Below are positions 10,678-21,029 of a stretch of DNA of 64,000 bases, piece by piece. The notes beneath the pieces were generated by a model, which worked only from the letters and a program-made list of their open reading frames with translations, was not told the origin of the DNA and did no database searches. This stretch comes from Poa pratensis. Taxonomy: Eukaryota; Streptophyta; Magnoliopsida; Poales; Poaceae. Positions within the stretch are counted from its first letter, which is position 1, and each line of letters opens with the position of its first letter. A program made the translations under genes and the position numbers. Location of the stretch: NCBI GenBank assembly GCA_947311845.1, contig CAMZMU010000116.1, positions 1,175,492 to 1,239,491 of the forward strand. Direction: 5' to 3'.

Positions 10678-13600
10678 TTATATCGAAAGGAACTCAATGT
10701 CCTCCTCGGCAAGGAACATCTTCCCTTTGTTGTTAGCCTTGCCGACCCTGCGCCACCGGGAGGGCGGAGGGCCCCGCTGCAGAAAGACAACATTTCAGCA
10801 CACAGGTATCTGGTTTCAGTTGGTACCAGGATGAGAAATGGTGAAACTGTGTTTCGCGTAATACCTTCCGCAGAACAAATGCAAGGTACAGATAGGATAC
10901 CTCCCACTCATCCTGTGATAGCGTACCTGCATAATCATTGATGATAAGATGGTGAAGTGACATTTACTGAGAACAGTCGGTTTACTTAATTAGTCTACTC
11001 CCTCCGTCTTCAAATACAGTGTATAAATTTAGCCAAAATGCCAATGATCTCTAAGTTTGACCAAGTATGTATACCAAAATATCAAGATCTACAATCGGAA
11101 AATGGTTTATGCTCCCGAGCTCTAGTGATCTCGTCCATTTCAAAAAATCAAAAACTATACTTAGAAGTTTCAAAAAAATCTGAAAAAAATCATGCATGTC
11201 CTCAATGAAATTTACTATAAACGTGCAAAATACTTTACGGTTTTACCTAACAAAAATGACAAAATTTGGAAATTTGAAACTACATATTGTTCACTATACT
11301 CAGATCTACACATTTGTCATTTTTGTGTAGCTCAAACCGTAAAGTATTTTGCATTGAGATTTTACACGTTTGTAGGATATATTATGAAGACCATGCATGA
11401 TTTTTTTTAGATTTTTTGAAACTTCTAAATATAGTTTTTAATTTTGTTATATAGGCGAGATCACTGGAGCTCGGGAGGCTCGGGAGCACCAAATCTCCAC
11501 TCGATCTACAATACCAAATCAATATCAATAGAACAACCAAAGATATATTTTCACTGTATTTGTTCAATATTTTGGTGTTGATATTCCCTTCTATAAGACA
11601 TCATTGACCTTTTTACTAAATTTATTATACACCAAGTATTTGGGGATGGAGGGAGTAGTTACTTTCTCCATGTTGTCCATCACCAAGAGCTCTCTGCATG
11701 AGATCACCAAATTCTGGCTTTTGCATGTACTCGTGTACAAATTCATGGAAGTTCTTCATTAGAACCAGCTCTAGATCATACTGCAAAAAGATCACAAGTT
11801 TTTTTGGTCATAACATCAGCATCTGTCTGTGCAGCAATGTAAAGAACAGATAAATGATAACAGAAGGAATAGGATGGAATAAATTTCCAGAGAAACTTAA
11901 AATTAACTTGTTGGAAATAAGGAAAAAATGCACAGGTCATCAAAGGAGACTGAGCAATAGAATAACTGCATACCTCCTCCGCCAACAATTTGAAGAGATG
12001 GAATGGAACAACCCACTCTGGGCAATCAACTGCATCCTGCATGTTGCGAATGCATTTGTTACGAACAAGTTTTCATCATTTTGTGTGAAAATAAAATAAA
12101 TGTAAAGAAGAAAGACGGGTGACAAGTAGGAAGCTACGTTAGAGCATAGGACAATAAACACCCAAACAGTTGCAACAAGATAGGCATCACTTCTAAGCTA
12201 TGCAAGGAGAACGTCTAGTAAGGAAGCACAAAAGATTGCAACAGACAATCAGTAACCTACAAGAGTGGAATTTATCATAAATAGATAGTATGTAAATGTA
12301 TGTACACAATTTGAGTAGTGTTCAAGAAAGAGGGTGCATGCATGTACACAATTAAGTACTGAAGCTATTAGAAAGAGTGGTGCATGCAAGAATCACGAGA
12401 ATGCACTCTGATCAGATTTCAATTACATCGCCATTTTCACATTTTTCCTTTTGTAACGATTTCAGTGAAGACTCAAATTTGAACATCAGTGTTCAGCTTG
12501 AAAAAAGTAAAAAGAAGCCAGCCATAGAAGGCACACTCAAATTTGAGCATTACTGTTCAGCTTGAAAAAACTAAAAAGAGCCAGCCATAGAAGGCACAAA
12601 TTATTGAATAGATAGATCATGTTCTCACCTCTAAATGAAACTTGTACTTGATACCAAAAGGTCTGGATGCAGGGAATTTCTACACCATTATGAAAACAAC
12701 AGAAAGAATCAGTTAGTAATGAAAATTAAACATACAAGTTATTACAAATAAATGCAACAACCTTTTCGGTGTACTCTTCACCAAAGGTAATACAGTAAAC
12801 ACTGTTCCCGAACTCCATTGCTTCAGCTGAGGATATAATATTGTATCACACATCTTTTGACAAGTACAGTACAATTTTGTGACATAAATCAAACTTTAAT
12901 TCAAGATAGTTACGTACTTGCTCTTAGCCTTTTAATGATGATATTAGCATCAGGCATCGTCCCAATGAAAGTGCCTCCAGGACGAAGCAATGCAGATATA
13001 TTAGCAAGGGCTTGCCTTGCACGTGCTTCAGTCGACCATGAGTAATGCATTGCAAACTGAAATAAATAAAGAGATTGTCAGAATTGGACATGTAATCAAT
13101 ATTCACATAGTTAGCTTGTTACAATCATACCTGTTTTGGTATTCAGGCATTCTAAATCCCCTAATGGTGTCTTACCTATTCTAAGTAGATTAAAGATCAC
13201 TGTACTTGCATTTTATTTGCTGGGCACAACAATACCGGGCCTAAAGTTTTGTGTGAGTAACAAATACCTTAGGTCTTAGGGCAACTGAAAAATATATCTT
13301 CCAATTTCCTAGCAAAGCTAAAATAGGTGTAGAATGCAGAGCAGGAAATCAAAGTTTTCCCCCTTCGTTTTTGAAAATCGAACTACGAAACTACTGTATG
13401 TTGTTACTCCTATATCCAGTTGAGTTATTCTTTGTAAAAAAATTCTTTTCCAGTTTAAAGAAGTTCATTGTTGTGTCTCACTATTTCGTCTACAAATTGC
13501 TTGCTGCTGCACTGGTTTCCTGGTTGGTGCTTCAATACCCGGATCGGAAATCAAAAGCCTTTCACAGTGTAACGAATTGTGATATGTAATTGCCTTATCG

Positions 13601-15336
13601 GCATAGCAATCAATGCCTGCACTTGAGCTGACGCCTGCTGATTTATTCAGGATTGGAGCACGAGTTAATCATGCGGGATATAGTACTTAAGTTTCAACAT
13701 ATTTTCAGGAAGATTTTTTTGAATGACAACTGTCAATAATAGTTGCACGATTTAACAGTTCTTAAAAAATTAAAAATAGAAGGTTGAACTAACCAAATAA
13801 TAACAGCTAACTAAGAAAAATGAATGCTCGTTCGTTGGAAATATAAAGCTGAATCACTCACCTGGCAGCTGCATATGTCAAATGGAGCATCCTCAGCTAA
13901 ATACTCATCCAGTGGAGTCTACAAAAACAAAAACAAAAAACATTGCATTTAATTCAATAACTGTTGATGAGCATGTGAAAGCAAATAAAAGACTTGACAT
14001 TGAGGTAAAACACATATTCTTCCTAGTGAAGTGAAAGCATAAAGAAGAATGATCTCTAGTTTACAAAACTTATGAACATGTTTGTATGATTTGGCTTACA
14101 ACTACATACAATATCCAACACTTGAAAAAAGTTGTGGCACTATGTCTGACAACATTTGCAGAGTGCTTCAGCAATACATTCACAGCATCATGTTTGGTTT
14201 GGTTAATTAGGTAATTTGTACCATTTTATTGTTTACTTTTACCTCATAACAATCAGCACAAATAAGCCGCGCAGGAAAACTAAACTTGCCAGCATTATAA
14301 CGGGCCATGCAATCTTGTATCTGCAAGTGTAAAGCTCCAAAGTTACACAAACACATCAAACAAATTGGGCATACCATGATTACAACTTAATGTATTCAAT
14401 CTGCTTCCGCCTAGTTGAGACCTACAAGAGGTTGGGGGAGATTAAAAAGGGATGCACACATTTCTCTTGTCCGAGACTGCAATTATAAATCTTAAGGTTT
14501 ATATGCATATATGATGTAGTTTATATCATGGTTTTTAAGACGGTAAAGCGGTGCAAGGCGGTTAACCCCCGTCTTAACCTTTTAAGTGCTTAAGGCGAGT
14601 GATAAGGCGAGGCAATGACGTTAACTTGTGTAGTTTACATGCATATAATAATGCAGATGTCTCATGATGTGATTGGTAACTAACCGATCCTTGTGCAATA
14701 TCAACTCCTACATAATATCCAACCCTGGCTTTATCCCACTTTATCAAATCACCTCCCTGCATTACATACATAACAGGTTATTATCGTTACCTTGAACGAA
14801 CTATAAGAAGAATCTCTGCCGCTTGTCTTATATAATGAAGACTAAGAAGAAGAAAAAGGTTGCTTACTACCTTGCCACAAGCAAGATCAAGAACAGAGTC
14901 TCCTCGACGCGTGTACAGCTGGACCAGGACGCTCTTTATCTGCCAGCCAAAGTGTGTGTGTGTGTGTGAGATTTAACAAGGATTAGCAGCACCGCTCCTC
15001 ATCGTAGAACGGTTTTAAGGAAAGTGTAGCAATGTACCCAGTTGTTGAGGTTTTTGAGGTGGATGATGGGGCTGTTCTCGCGCTCCTGGAGGGTCTGGTT
15101 GGACCGGGCGCTGTAGTGGTCCGCCACATGTTTCGCACTTTCCCGCTCCTCCGAGTAGTAGTCGTGATGCCGGCCGCCGCCTACGCAGAACCGGAACCCC
15201 AATTAGCTAGCTATCCTCCGCCGCACCGCACAGGAGGAGGAGTGGTGGGTTAGCAACAGGAGGTACCTGAGCTAGACTTTCGCTGCTTTTGGACGGAAGA
15301 GGAGGAAGGCTCGTCGTCGTAGTGCCGCTTGCTCAT
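10678..15336 (-). CDS. mRNA cap guanine-N7 methyltransferase, 13 exons
   Basis: Thirteen exons join to a 361-residue protein without a break in frame: 15267-15336, 15038-15180, 14871-14939, 14685-14756, 14243-14320, 13862-13918, 12918-13056, 12762-12826, 12629-12679, 11974-12036, 11663-11780, 10865-10926 and 10678-10776, all with GT-AG introns. The S-adenosylmethionine-binding motif VLDLACGKGGDL spans exons 3-4, followed by YYVGVDIAQGS. Other ABD1-family landmarks are HYSARSNQTLQERE and SPIIHLKNLNNW near the N-terminus, FDICSCQFAMHYSW across exons 6-7, LLRPGGTFIGTMPDAN, and the C-terminal LSQDEWEVSYLYLAFVLRK. It transfers a methyl group to the guanine N7 of the nascent mRNA cap in the nucleus, needed for cap recognition, splicing and translation. 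Length fits the roughly 370-residue plant enzymes. Intron 11 is nearly all MITE (see 10998-11655). A shorter acceptor choice could shift the Gly run at residues 24-27 by a few residues. Confidence 0.92.
10998..11655. mobile_element. Stowaway-type MITE filling an intron, with a nested element
   Basis: The left end reads CTCCCTCCGTCTTCAAATAC and the right end is its inverse (GTATTTGGGGATGGAGGGAG), each bordered by TA (10996-10997 and 11656-11657). This is the Stowaway signature of Tc1/Mariner-derived MITEs. Without the nested element at 11096-11502 it would be about 250 bp. It occupies most of intron 11 of the cap methyltransferase gene, with its right edge only 7 bp from the start of exon 11's donor. 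Confidence 0.82.
11096..11502. mobile_element. Hairpin MITE nested in the Stowaway, 10-bp TSD
   Basis: The element is bordered by the direct repeat GATCTACAAT (11086-11095 and 11503-11512). Its ends are inverted copies around TGCTCCCGAGCTC...AGTGATCTCG. The interior also pairs with itself: GCAAAATACTTTACGG at about 11226 is the inverse of CCGTAAAGTATTTTGC at about 11337. A 9-10-bp duplication and long inverted repeats suggest a Mutator-like MITE. Similar decayed wording appears near 430-560 and 34640-34900. Confidence 0.7.
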
Positions 15337-16130
15337 CGCTGCCCGCCGGTCTGAAGGGGGTTTCGATTCGGTTCGGGTGGCACTTGGGTGGTCTGCCGGA
15401 GGAGGAGATGGGGATGGTGGCGGCCGGACCGGAGGCGGGCGAGTCGAAGAGACTCCTCCGCCTGCGAGATGGATCTTCCGGCGGCGGCGGCGGCGGCTAG
15501 GTCACGCACGGGAGCTCGATTCGTTTTGTTCGCTCCTTCGGGGGAGGAAAAAAAAAAAGAGTTAAAATATTTTATCTACGTGGCACTCGGTCAAATTAGT
15601 GCGCACTTTATATTGTCAGCTTCATGAAAAAATGGTTGAAAGAAGCAGTTAGGATGATCATTTAACTTTGATTCTTCACCGTCATCCCTATTTGACTAAA
15701 TAAAGCCCTAAGTGTGGCTCAAATCGACCTCTTCCCTATTTGAAGGGATTTGTTTTAATAGAAATTGCTTAGGTAGCGCGCGAATTGAAGAAATTTTCAA
15801 ATATAGCGCATCATCGGCATGGCCGGTGTTTCGGCCTCGCTAGGGTCGAAACAGGTGGATTCGGCATGGCTATGGCCGAAACAAACCGAAAATCAGGGCA
15901 AGCCCTAATTATGCATGTTTCACGTCTTTGCAGGCCGCCCATGTTTTTTATTCGCATCACCTAGAGTGATTTTGTTTTTAAATCTGCATCCATGAGGATT
16001 TAAAACTGAGTGCCTGGGTTGTACATCCACCTTCCTAACCAAGTGAGCTAGGCTCAATTCTTCTTTCCATTCTTCATTCAATCAACCTTCTCCACACTGC
16101 TCCCTTTCTTTCCCAGTTTTTCTGAGTGAG

Positions 16131-16360
16131 CATGAGTTTGCCTTGCTCGGATCATGATTTTAGGCCGAAGAAGATGAAGTATGCTAGCCTGCCCCCGGTG
16201 GTGGAAGTGGTGTGATGTTGGTGCAGCGATCTTTGCAAGGTGAAGGAGGTAGCTGATAATTCTAATAAGCTAGGCATGAAGTTTTTCTTGTGTGCCAACT
16301 ATGAGCATGATCCAGTTGAAGCAATTTCGCCGTACGACAAGCCTGCGATAAGTTTTAACG
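16131..16360 (+). pseudogene. GRF-zinc-finger-like relic
   Basis: Translated on the plus strand, this reads CSDHDFRPKK, then after an in-frame stop CWCSDLCKVKEV, LGMKFFLCANYEHDP and ISPYDKP. The CxCxxxC...FFLCxNYExDP spacing resembles the GRF-type zinc finger found in many small grass proteins and transposon-linked ORFs. A stop codon (about 16212-16214) and loss of the downstream part mark it as a remnant. The family call is from memory of the motif and is tentative. Confidence 0.35.
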
Positions 16361-16742
16361 TGGGGAGGGGGGTGCACCGACCAGAGAAGAAACTCGAGAC
16401 AATGGAGCTTAAAGGGATGCCCCGGGCGGCGCCGGACCGGCGGAGGGGGAGATCGGGGCAGAACGGGGCGGCAAGTTGACGCGATAGCGCGTTGCCTGCG
16501 GGCGGGGAGGTCGGCGATCTTGCCGGTGACGGCAGCAATTTCTTCTTCTGCCTCCTCTCTGGCGGTACTCTATCTCACTCCTCTCCAACAACGGTTTCTT
16601 CTTCCCCATTCTTCGTTTCGACAAGATATGGTCTCTGTGAACTATCCGAATTTCGACCGTGTCCACGGGTGACTGTAAGCTAGCCACGAGTTTATTACTC
16701 ATTTCAATGATGTATTCTACATTAAAATATCCAAAATATGTA

Positions 16743-16856
16743 CACCCTCCGTCTCATATTAAGTGTTGCAAAAAGGAGCAAAAATGGATGTATCTAGGCT
16801 TAAAATACATCTAGATACATCCATTTCAACGACACTTAATATGGAACGAAGGTTGT
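16743..16856. mobile_element. Stowaway-like MITE, decayed
   Basis: The left end reads CCCTCCGTCTCATATTAAGTG and the right end is roughly its inverse (CACTTAATATGGAACGAAGG). The inner arms ATGGATGTATCTAG and CTAGATACATCCAT also pair, so the whole element can fold as a hairpin of about 114 bp. Confidence 0.7.
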
Positions 16857-17128
16857 ATATAATTTGGAACGAAGTAAATATATAGGAGTAAAAATGAAAG
16901 CACAAGTCGGTTCAGCCAAAAAAACTGACTATCGGCAGATGAAAAATGTGCATTTTTTTTTGTTATTTTAGAATTTTTCCTACATTTTTCACCTAGAGAA
17001 ATAGCTTATCCATATAATCAGAAAAGTACATGTTATCTTATGCATTTTTTCCCAATATTTCGGACGACACAAAGAGAGAGGAGAGGAGAGGAGAGGCAAG
17101 AGGCCACCGGGAGGGAGAGGGAGAGCCA

Positions 17129-17430
17129 TGGGAGGAGGCGTCATGCGCACCGCCGCAAAGGTCAGCATCATCAGGGGCGCGGCAGCGGCGGCGGCCGGAG
17201 GATGCTTCCGCAATATTGCTCCGGCCTTCGTGACGCCCCCGCTGCTGAGACTGCCACGGCGGCTTCGCTGGTGTCCCCGGCCAAGGAAATCCCCGTGGTC
17301 GTGCCGGCCAGGTCGCAGTGGGCTTCCTGGAAGGTGGGTTAGTGGGAGTTCGTGGACTGGAGGGACAAGGTGATGTCCAAGGCAGAGGAGGCGGTGGTTG
17401 GGGCGATACTGGTGTTCGCGCCGCCCTAGC
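17129..17430 (+). pseudogene. Degenerate unrecognised coding region
   Basis: A GC-rich stretch follows a purine-rich leader and starts with ATGGGAGGAGGCGTCATG. The first frame gives MGGGVMRTAAKVSIIRGAAAA and stays open to about 17373. Another frame gives QWASWKVG, a stop, then WEFVDWRDKVMSKAEEAVV and a stop at about 17429. Amino-acid usage looks gene-like, with Trp-rich and acidic parts, but frames change and a stop interrupts. I do not recognise the family. It could equally be GC-rich promoter DNA. Confidence 0.25.
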
Positions 17431-18321
17431 GGGAGGAAGTTTTTTGCCAGGCCATCTTGCCTCTTGACACGCGGGGGTAGGCTCGCGTGGATAATAGTCG
17501 TTTTTTTTCTCTCTGATGAAGTTAAATCGTATTGCTTGCTGTGTTATCTAAATGTCTAAAATTAAACGCTAGTATTTGGTTCCTCTCCTCTAAATAATCC
17601 CGGCAATCAGGACGATTTCACCGGGTCAACCTCTTCCATACCCATGCCCGATTAACAAACTGTCGAGAGTTTCTACCCACGACTCTACCCATGGGTCAAA
17701 TATCAGACTCATGCCCGAACCCAACGGGTCTATTGACAGCACGCCAAAATTTAAAAATTTCAGCTTTCCAAGCACGACAAAGTGGCATATTCAAGTGCTC
17801 AAAGGCATCAATACATCACAAATATACTTGTGCAATTCACAAAGCCTAACGGCAGCATAATCACACAAATATGATGAAAGCATCATCACAAATATACTTG
17901 TTCAAATTCCACAATGGCTAGCGGCCGCAGATAGTCTCACACAATGACACAAATAAGTAGTCTGATAGTCCCACACAAACACTACAAGTTCACACAAACA
18001 CAACCACTAGTAGTAGCTGATTGTCTCACACAAATAAACATTCCAGCAAGCAGGCCGGGCACATCATGCATGGTAGTAAGTAGCAGCAAAGCTGTGAGTC
18101 CAGTAGCCAGCAACCAGCTTGGTAGCTAGCAGCAGCCAGCAGATCGACAGCGCCCAGCTTGCCTCGCCGGAACACTACCGGAGCTTGGCAAGACGACGCA
18201 CTAGTCTCCCTATTGCCCTGCACAAACATTGCATCGACTATGTATCACCATCACATACAAACCTGATAAAATGTTCCATTAACTTGGCGCACGATGTATG
18301 TATACGAGGATGCTTAGGTAT

Positions 18322-18800
18322 ATATGTACCTTCCGACGGGGACGAGGAAGAAGACGAGGGCCACGATGATGAAGGCTGGGAGGAGGTATGGGAGTGCGCC
18401 GATCGGGTCCTGTGGGCGCGTGCCGATGGCGTAGAAGGAGAGGAAGCAGGCGAGGTCAAAGAGAGCAATGAGCAACAGCGAGGCCATCCTGTCCCACGTC
18501 CGGTAGAACCGCTCGCTGATGGAGAGCAGCACCACGATGATCACCGAGGTATGCAAGGCCATGGCAGATGGCACTGCACATCTTGAAGCGGGTGTAGCTG
18601 ACCGGGAACCTGGTGAGCATCACCGGTTGGCCGGCGACGTGCCCGTCCTTGTCGTCCCGCCAGAACCCACCGGGGGGGGTTCACGCCGGCCACACCATGC
18701 CACCGTGGTGGCTACAACCATCAGCGACCCACGCATCTCCTTGATCTTTGTTGCGGTAGGTGGCCAGGAGGTCGTCCTTGGCGACGCCGCTGCTGTCCGG
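18322..18800 (-). pseudogene. PGG-domain (ankyrin/ACD6-type) membrane protein relic
   Basis: Read on the minus strand, three frames successively match the PGG domain that ends plant ankyrin-repeat membrane proteins: IKEMRGSLMVVATTVA, then PPGGFWRDDKDGHVAG with QPVMLTRFPVSYTRFK, then HTSVIIVVLLSISERFYRTW and further hydrophobic segments (LLLIALFDLACFLSFYAIG, AFIIVALVFFLVPVG). At least two frameshifts separate them; the first lies in a run of eight C/G at 18672-18679, one base too many. No ankyrin repeats are visible upstream, where a Copia element begins at 18921. Family members such as ACD6 act at membranes in defence signalling. This copy cannot encode the whole domain. Confidence 0.6.
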
Positions 18801-18920
18801 CCGGAGTAGCTGCCACGCATCTACTCGATCGTCTCAACTGCTGTTTCCAACCGGAGTTTCCAACCGCAGCCAGACAGACCTTCAGATCCAGACGGAAACC
18901 GTGCATGCGCGTGTGGTTTT

Positions 18921-19369
18921 TGTTGGAAATAGGCTTGTGTGTCCAGTCGATGTTCCTTCGAGTGTGAGGAGTCGACAAGTGTATCGAGTGCCGACTTCGG
19001 GGTCTATCCCAAGTCGAGGATGTGTTCGACTCCAGGGCCTGCCCTGAGTCGAACTAGTTACCAGGTTCCTCTGTTACAGTGACTCTTTTGTCCTGTAGTC
19101 AGTGTCCTGAAGTGATGCTTCTGCATCAAGTACAGAGTAGGACGTCACCTACAGCAGTTCCTAGGCTTGACATCGCCAACAGTGGCATGTCAGATAGAGG
19201 TATGACCGATCACGTCGTCTGTGATGTGACTGGATAGTTGACTTAGCCAGCCAGCCTGCAGCCCCTATTTAGAGGGATGAATACAAAGAGAAAATTGAGG
19301 CAAACCATTTCTTTGGCACACACTCCCCTCTCTCCCTCTCTCACGAGCAAAAAGGTCTCACGGACAACA
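18921..19369 (+). repeat. Copia 5' LTR
   Basis: Starts TGTTGGAAATAGGC and ends GGACAACA. It contains a TATTTAGAGGG promoter-like segment at about 19267 and is followed by the primer-binding site two bases later. Confidence 0.93.
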
Positions 19370-19371
19370 AT

Positions 19372-19383
19372 TGGTATCAGAGC
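19372..19383 (+). other. Primer-binding site of the Copia element
   Basis: TGGTATCAGAGC, complementary to the 3' end of plant initiator methionine tRNA, sits directly after the 5' LTR. Confidence 0.9.
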
Positions 19384-19410
19384 CTGAGTTCTTGAGAGAT
19401 CTCACCGGAG

Positions 19411-20338
19411 ATGGGCGACGGAAAGGCGCTCATGCCGGCGGAGGTGAAGGAGGCCGCGAGCACGCTGGCAGTCCAGCGTGTTGTGTGGGAGGCCGGTAGT
19501 TCGTGACCGCTGCTCACGCGGTCAAACTACGCGGACTGGGCGCTGCTCATGCAAGTGAAGCTTGAGGCACGCCATGTTTGGACCGCCGTGCACGATGGCA
19601 CGGAGGAGCGCGAGACGGACCGGGCAGCACTCGAGTACGTGCTGCTCGCCGTTCCGACGGAGATGATCTCCACACTGGCGTCGAAGAAGACGGCCAAGGA
19701 GGCGTGGGAGGCGATCAAGACGATGCGGGTTGGAGATACCCGTGTCCGGGAGGCGAAGGCGACTGCGCTCAAGAAGCAGTACGAGGCCATCAAGTTCAGC
19801 GACGGCGAGAACATCGATGACTTCGCCATGCGGATGTCGTCACTCGTGTCGCAGCTTGGGGTGCTCGGCGTCACCATCACCGAGCCAGACACAATCCGTA
19901 AGTTTCTCTCGGTCGTTCCCACGAGGTTCTCGCAGATGGCATGCTCAATCGAGACTCTGCTCGACCTCGACAAGCTCCCCATGGAGGAGCTCATCGGCCG
20001 CCTCAAAACGGCTGAGGAGCGACATGAGGCGGAGAAGCCGGAGGCCAAGGAGGCTGGGAAACTACTCCTCACGGAGGAGGAGTGGTTCTCTCGGATGCGC
20101 CTGCAAGATGGAGGTGGATCCTCCAGCCATACCGGATGCGGCGGCGGCAAGCCGCACGGTCGCGGTAGAGGCAACTCAGCTCGTGGAGCTGGGAACCCTG
20201 GCACGTCGAAAGACACGTGCAGGTACTGCGGAGTCGCTGGCCATTGGTCGCGGGACTGCCGCAAGAAGAAGCGCGAGGAAGCACACCTCGTGCGCAGAGG
20301 GTGCGGAAGCACACCTCGTCCGTGGCGGAGACGATGAA
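19411..20338 (+). pseudogene. Copia gag with internal stop and 28-bp duplication
   Basis: From ATG 19411 the frame runs to an in-frame TGA at 19504-19506, then continues in the same frame through the retrotransposon gag domain (NYADWALLMQVKLEARHVW, FLSVVPTRFSQMACSIETL) to a CCHC zinc knuckle, CRYCGVAGHWSRDC. Just after the knuckle the 13-bp string AAGCACACCTCGT occurs twice, 28 bp apart (20279 and 20307). This duplication shifts the frame and ends the ORF early at 20338, while the downstream part (VRGGDDEDDSALLMMETC) stays open in the next frame. Gag would form the capsid and bind RNA; this copy is broken. Confidence 0.85.
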
Positions 20339-20836
20339 GATGACAGCGCACTCCTCATGATGGAGACCTGCACCATCGCGACTGCCCCACAGCTCCCTGC
20401 TTCGACTCCAGCGGAGTCGAGCACCTCGGAGGCGGCACCCTTGTCTCGACCGGTGGCAGAGTCAGTGACTCGACCGGTGGCAGAGTCGAAGGGATCGTCG
20501 ACTCCTCCGAAGGAACTCGTGCCGATCCAGTGGATCGCGGAGTGGGACATGTCGACTCGGAAGGAGTCGACAGCATCGTCGAGTCAGGAGGACTCGGCAG
20601 GATCGTCGAGTGGCAAGCACTCGACTGCCCCAGCTCGGGAGGAGCTGGGCTCGGCGACTCGAGAGGAGTCGGCCGTCTCGGGTCGCAAGGATCCGGGAGT
20701 GTCGAGTCAGGAGGACTCGATAGCCTCGTCGGGTGGAGAGCACCCGATAACCTCGTCGAGTGGAGAGCACTCGACTGCGTTGGCTCAGGAGGAGCTGACC
20801 ATGGCAACTCGGGAGGAGTTGGCCACCCGGCTCTAG
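20339..20836 (+). repeat. Degenerate repeat spacer between gag and protease
   Basis: The region is built of varied copies of a GAGTCGG/AGCACTCGACT-like unit, encoding runs such as STREES, SSSGEHS, SSQEDS and AREEL in the shifted gag frame until a stop at about 20836. The same wording continues in non-coding form to about 20990. This is a low-complexity, Ser/Glu-rich linker that seems to have grown by unequal duplication. Confidence 0.65.
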
Positions 20837-21029
20837 CAGCTGGGAGTGTCGGGTCGCAAGGACTCGACAACCTCGTCGGGTGAAGAGCACCTGACATCCT
20901 CGTCGAGTGGAGAGCACTCGACTGCGCCAGCTCGCAAGGAGCTGGCTGACCCGACTCGCAAGGAGCCGGTCCTCCTCATGATAGAGGAGAAGGCGCAGGT
21001 GAACCTGGCGCAAGAGGGGGACGCAAGAA

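Larger units (their letters stand above)
15337..18321. other. Intergenic DNA with degraded coding relics and a MITE
   Basis: Apart from the items listed separately (16131-16360, 16743-16856, 17129-17430) I see no gene. The GC-rich stretch 15340-15540 is the promoter and 5' region of the cap methyltransferase gene. A low-complexity GAGAGGAGAG run lies at about 17077-17100. Confidence 0.4.

Noticed and set aside
14951..14969. TG microsatellite in a cap methyltransferase intron
   Set aside because: A short ordinary dinucleotide run with no sign of function.
18119..18586. 155-codon acidic frame on the plus strand
   Set aside because: Antisense of the PGG-domain relic; its acidic repeats arise from the complement of hydrophobic codons.
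19372..19383. tRNA-like wording near LTR ends (also 45328-45339)
   Set aside because: Only the 12 bases complementary to initiator tRNA are present; these are primer-binding sites, not tRNA genes. No tRNA or rRNA gene was seen in the window.
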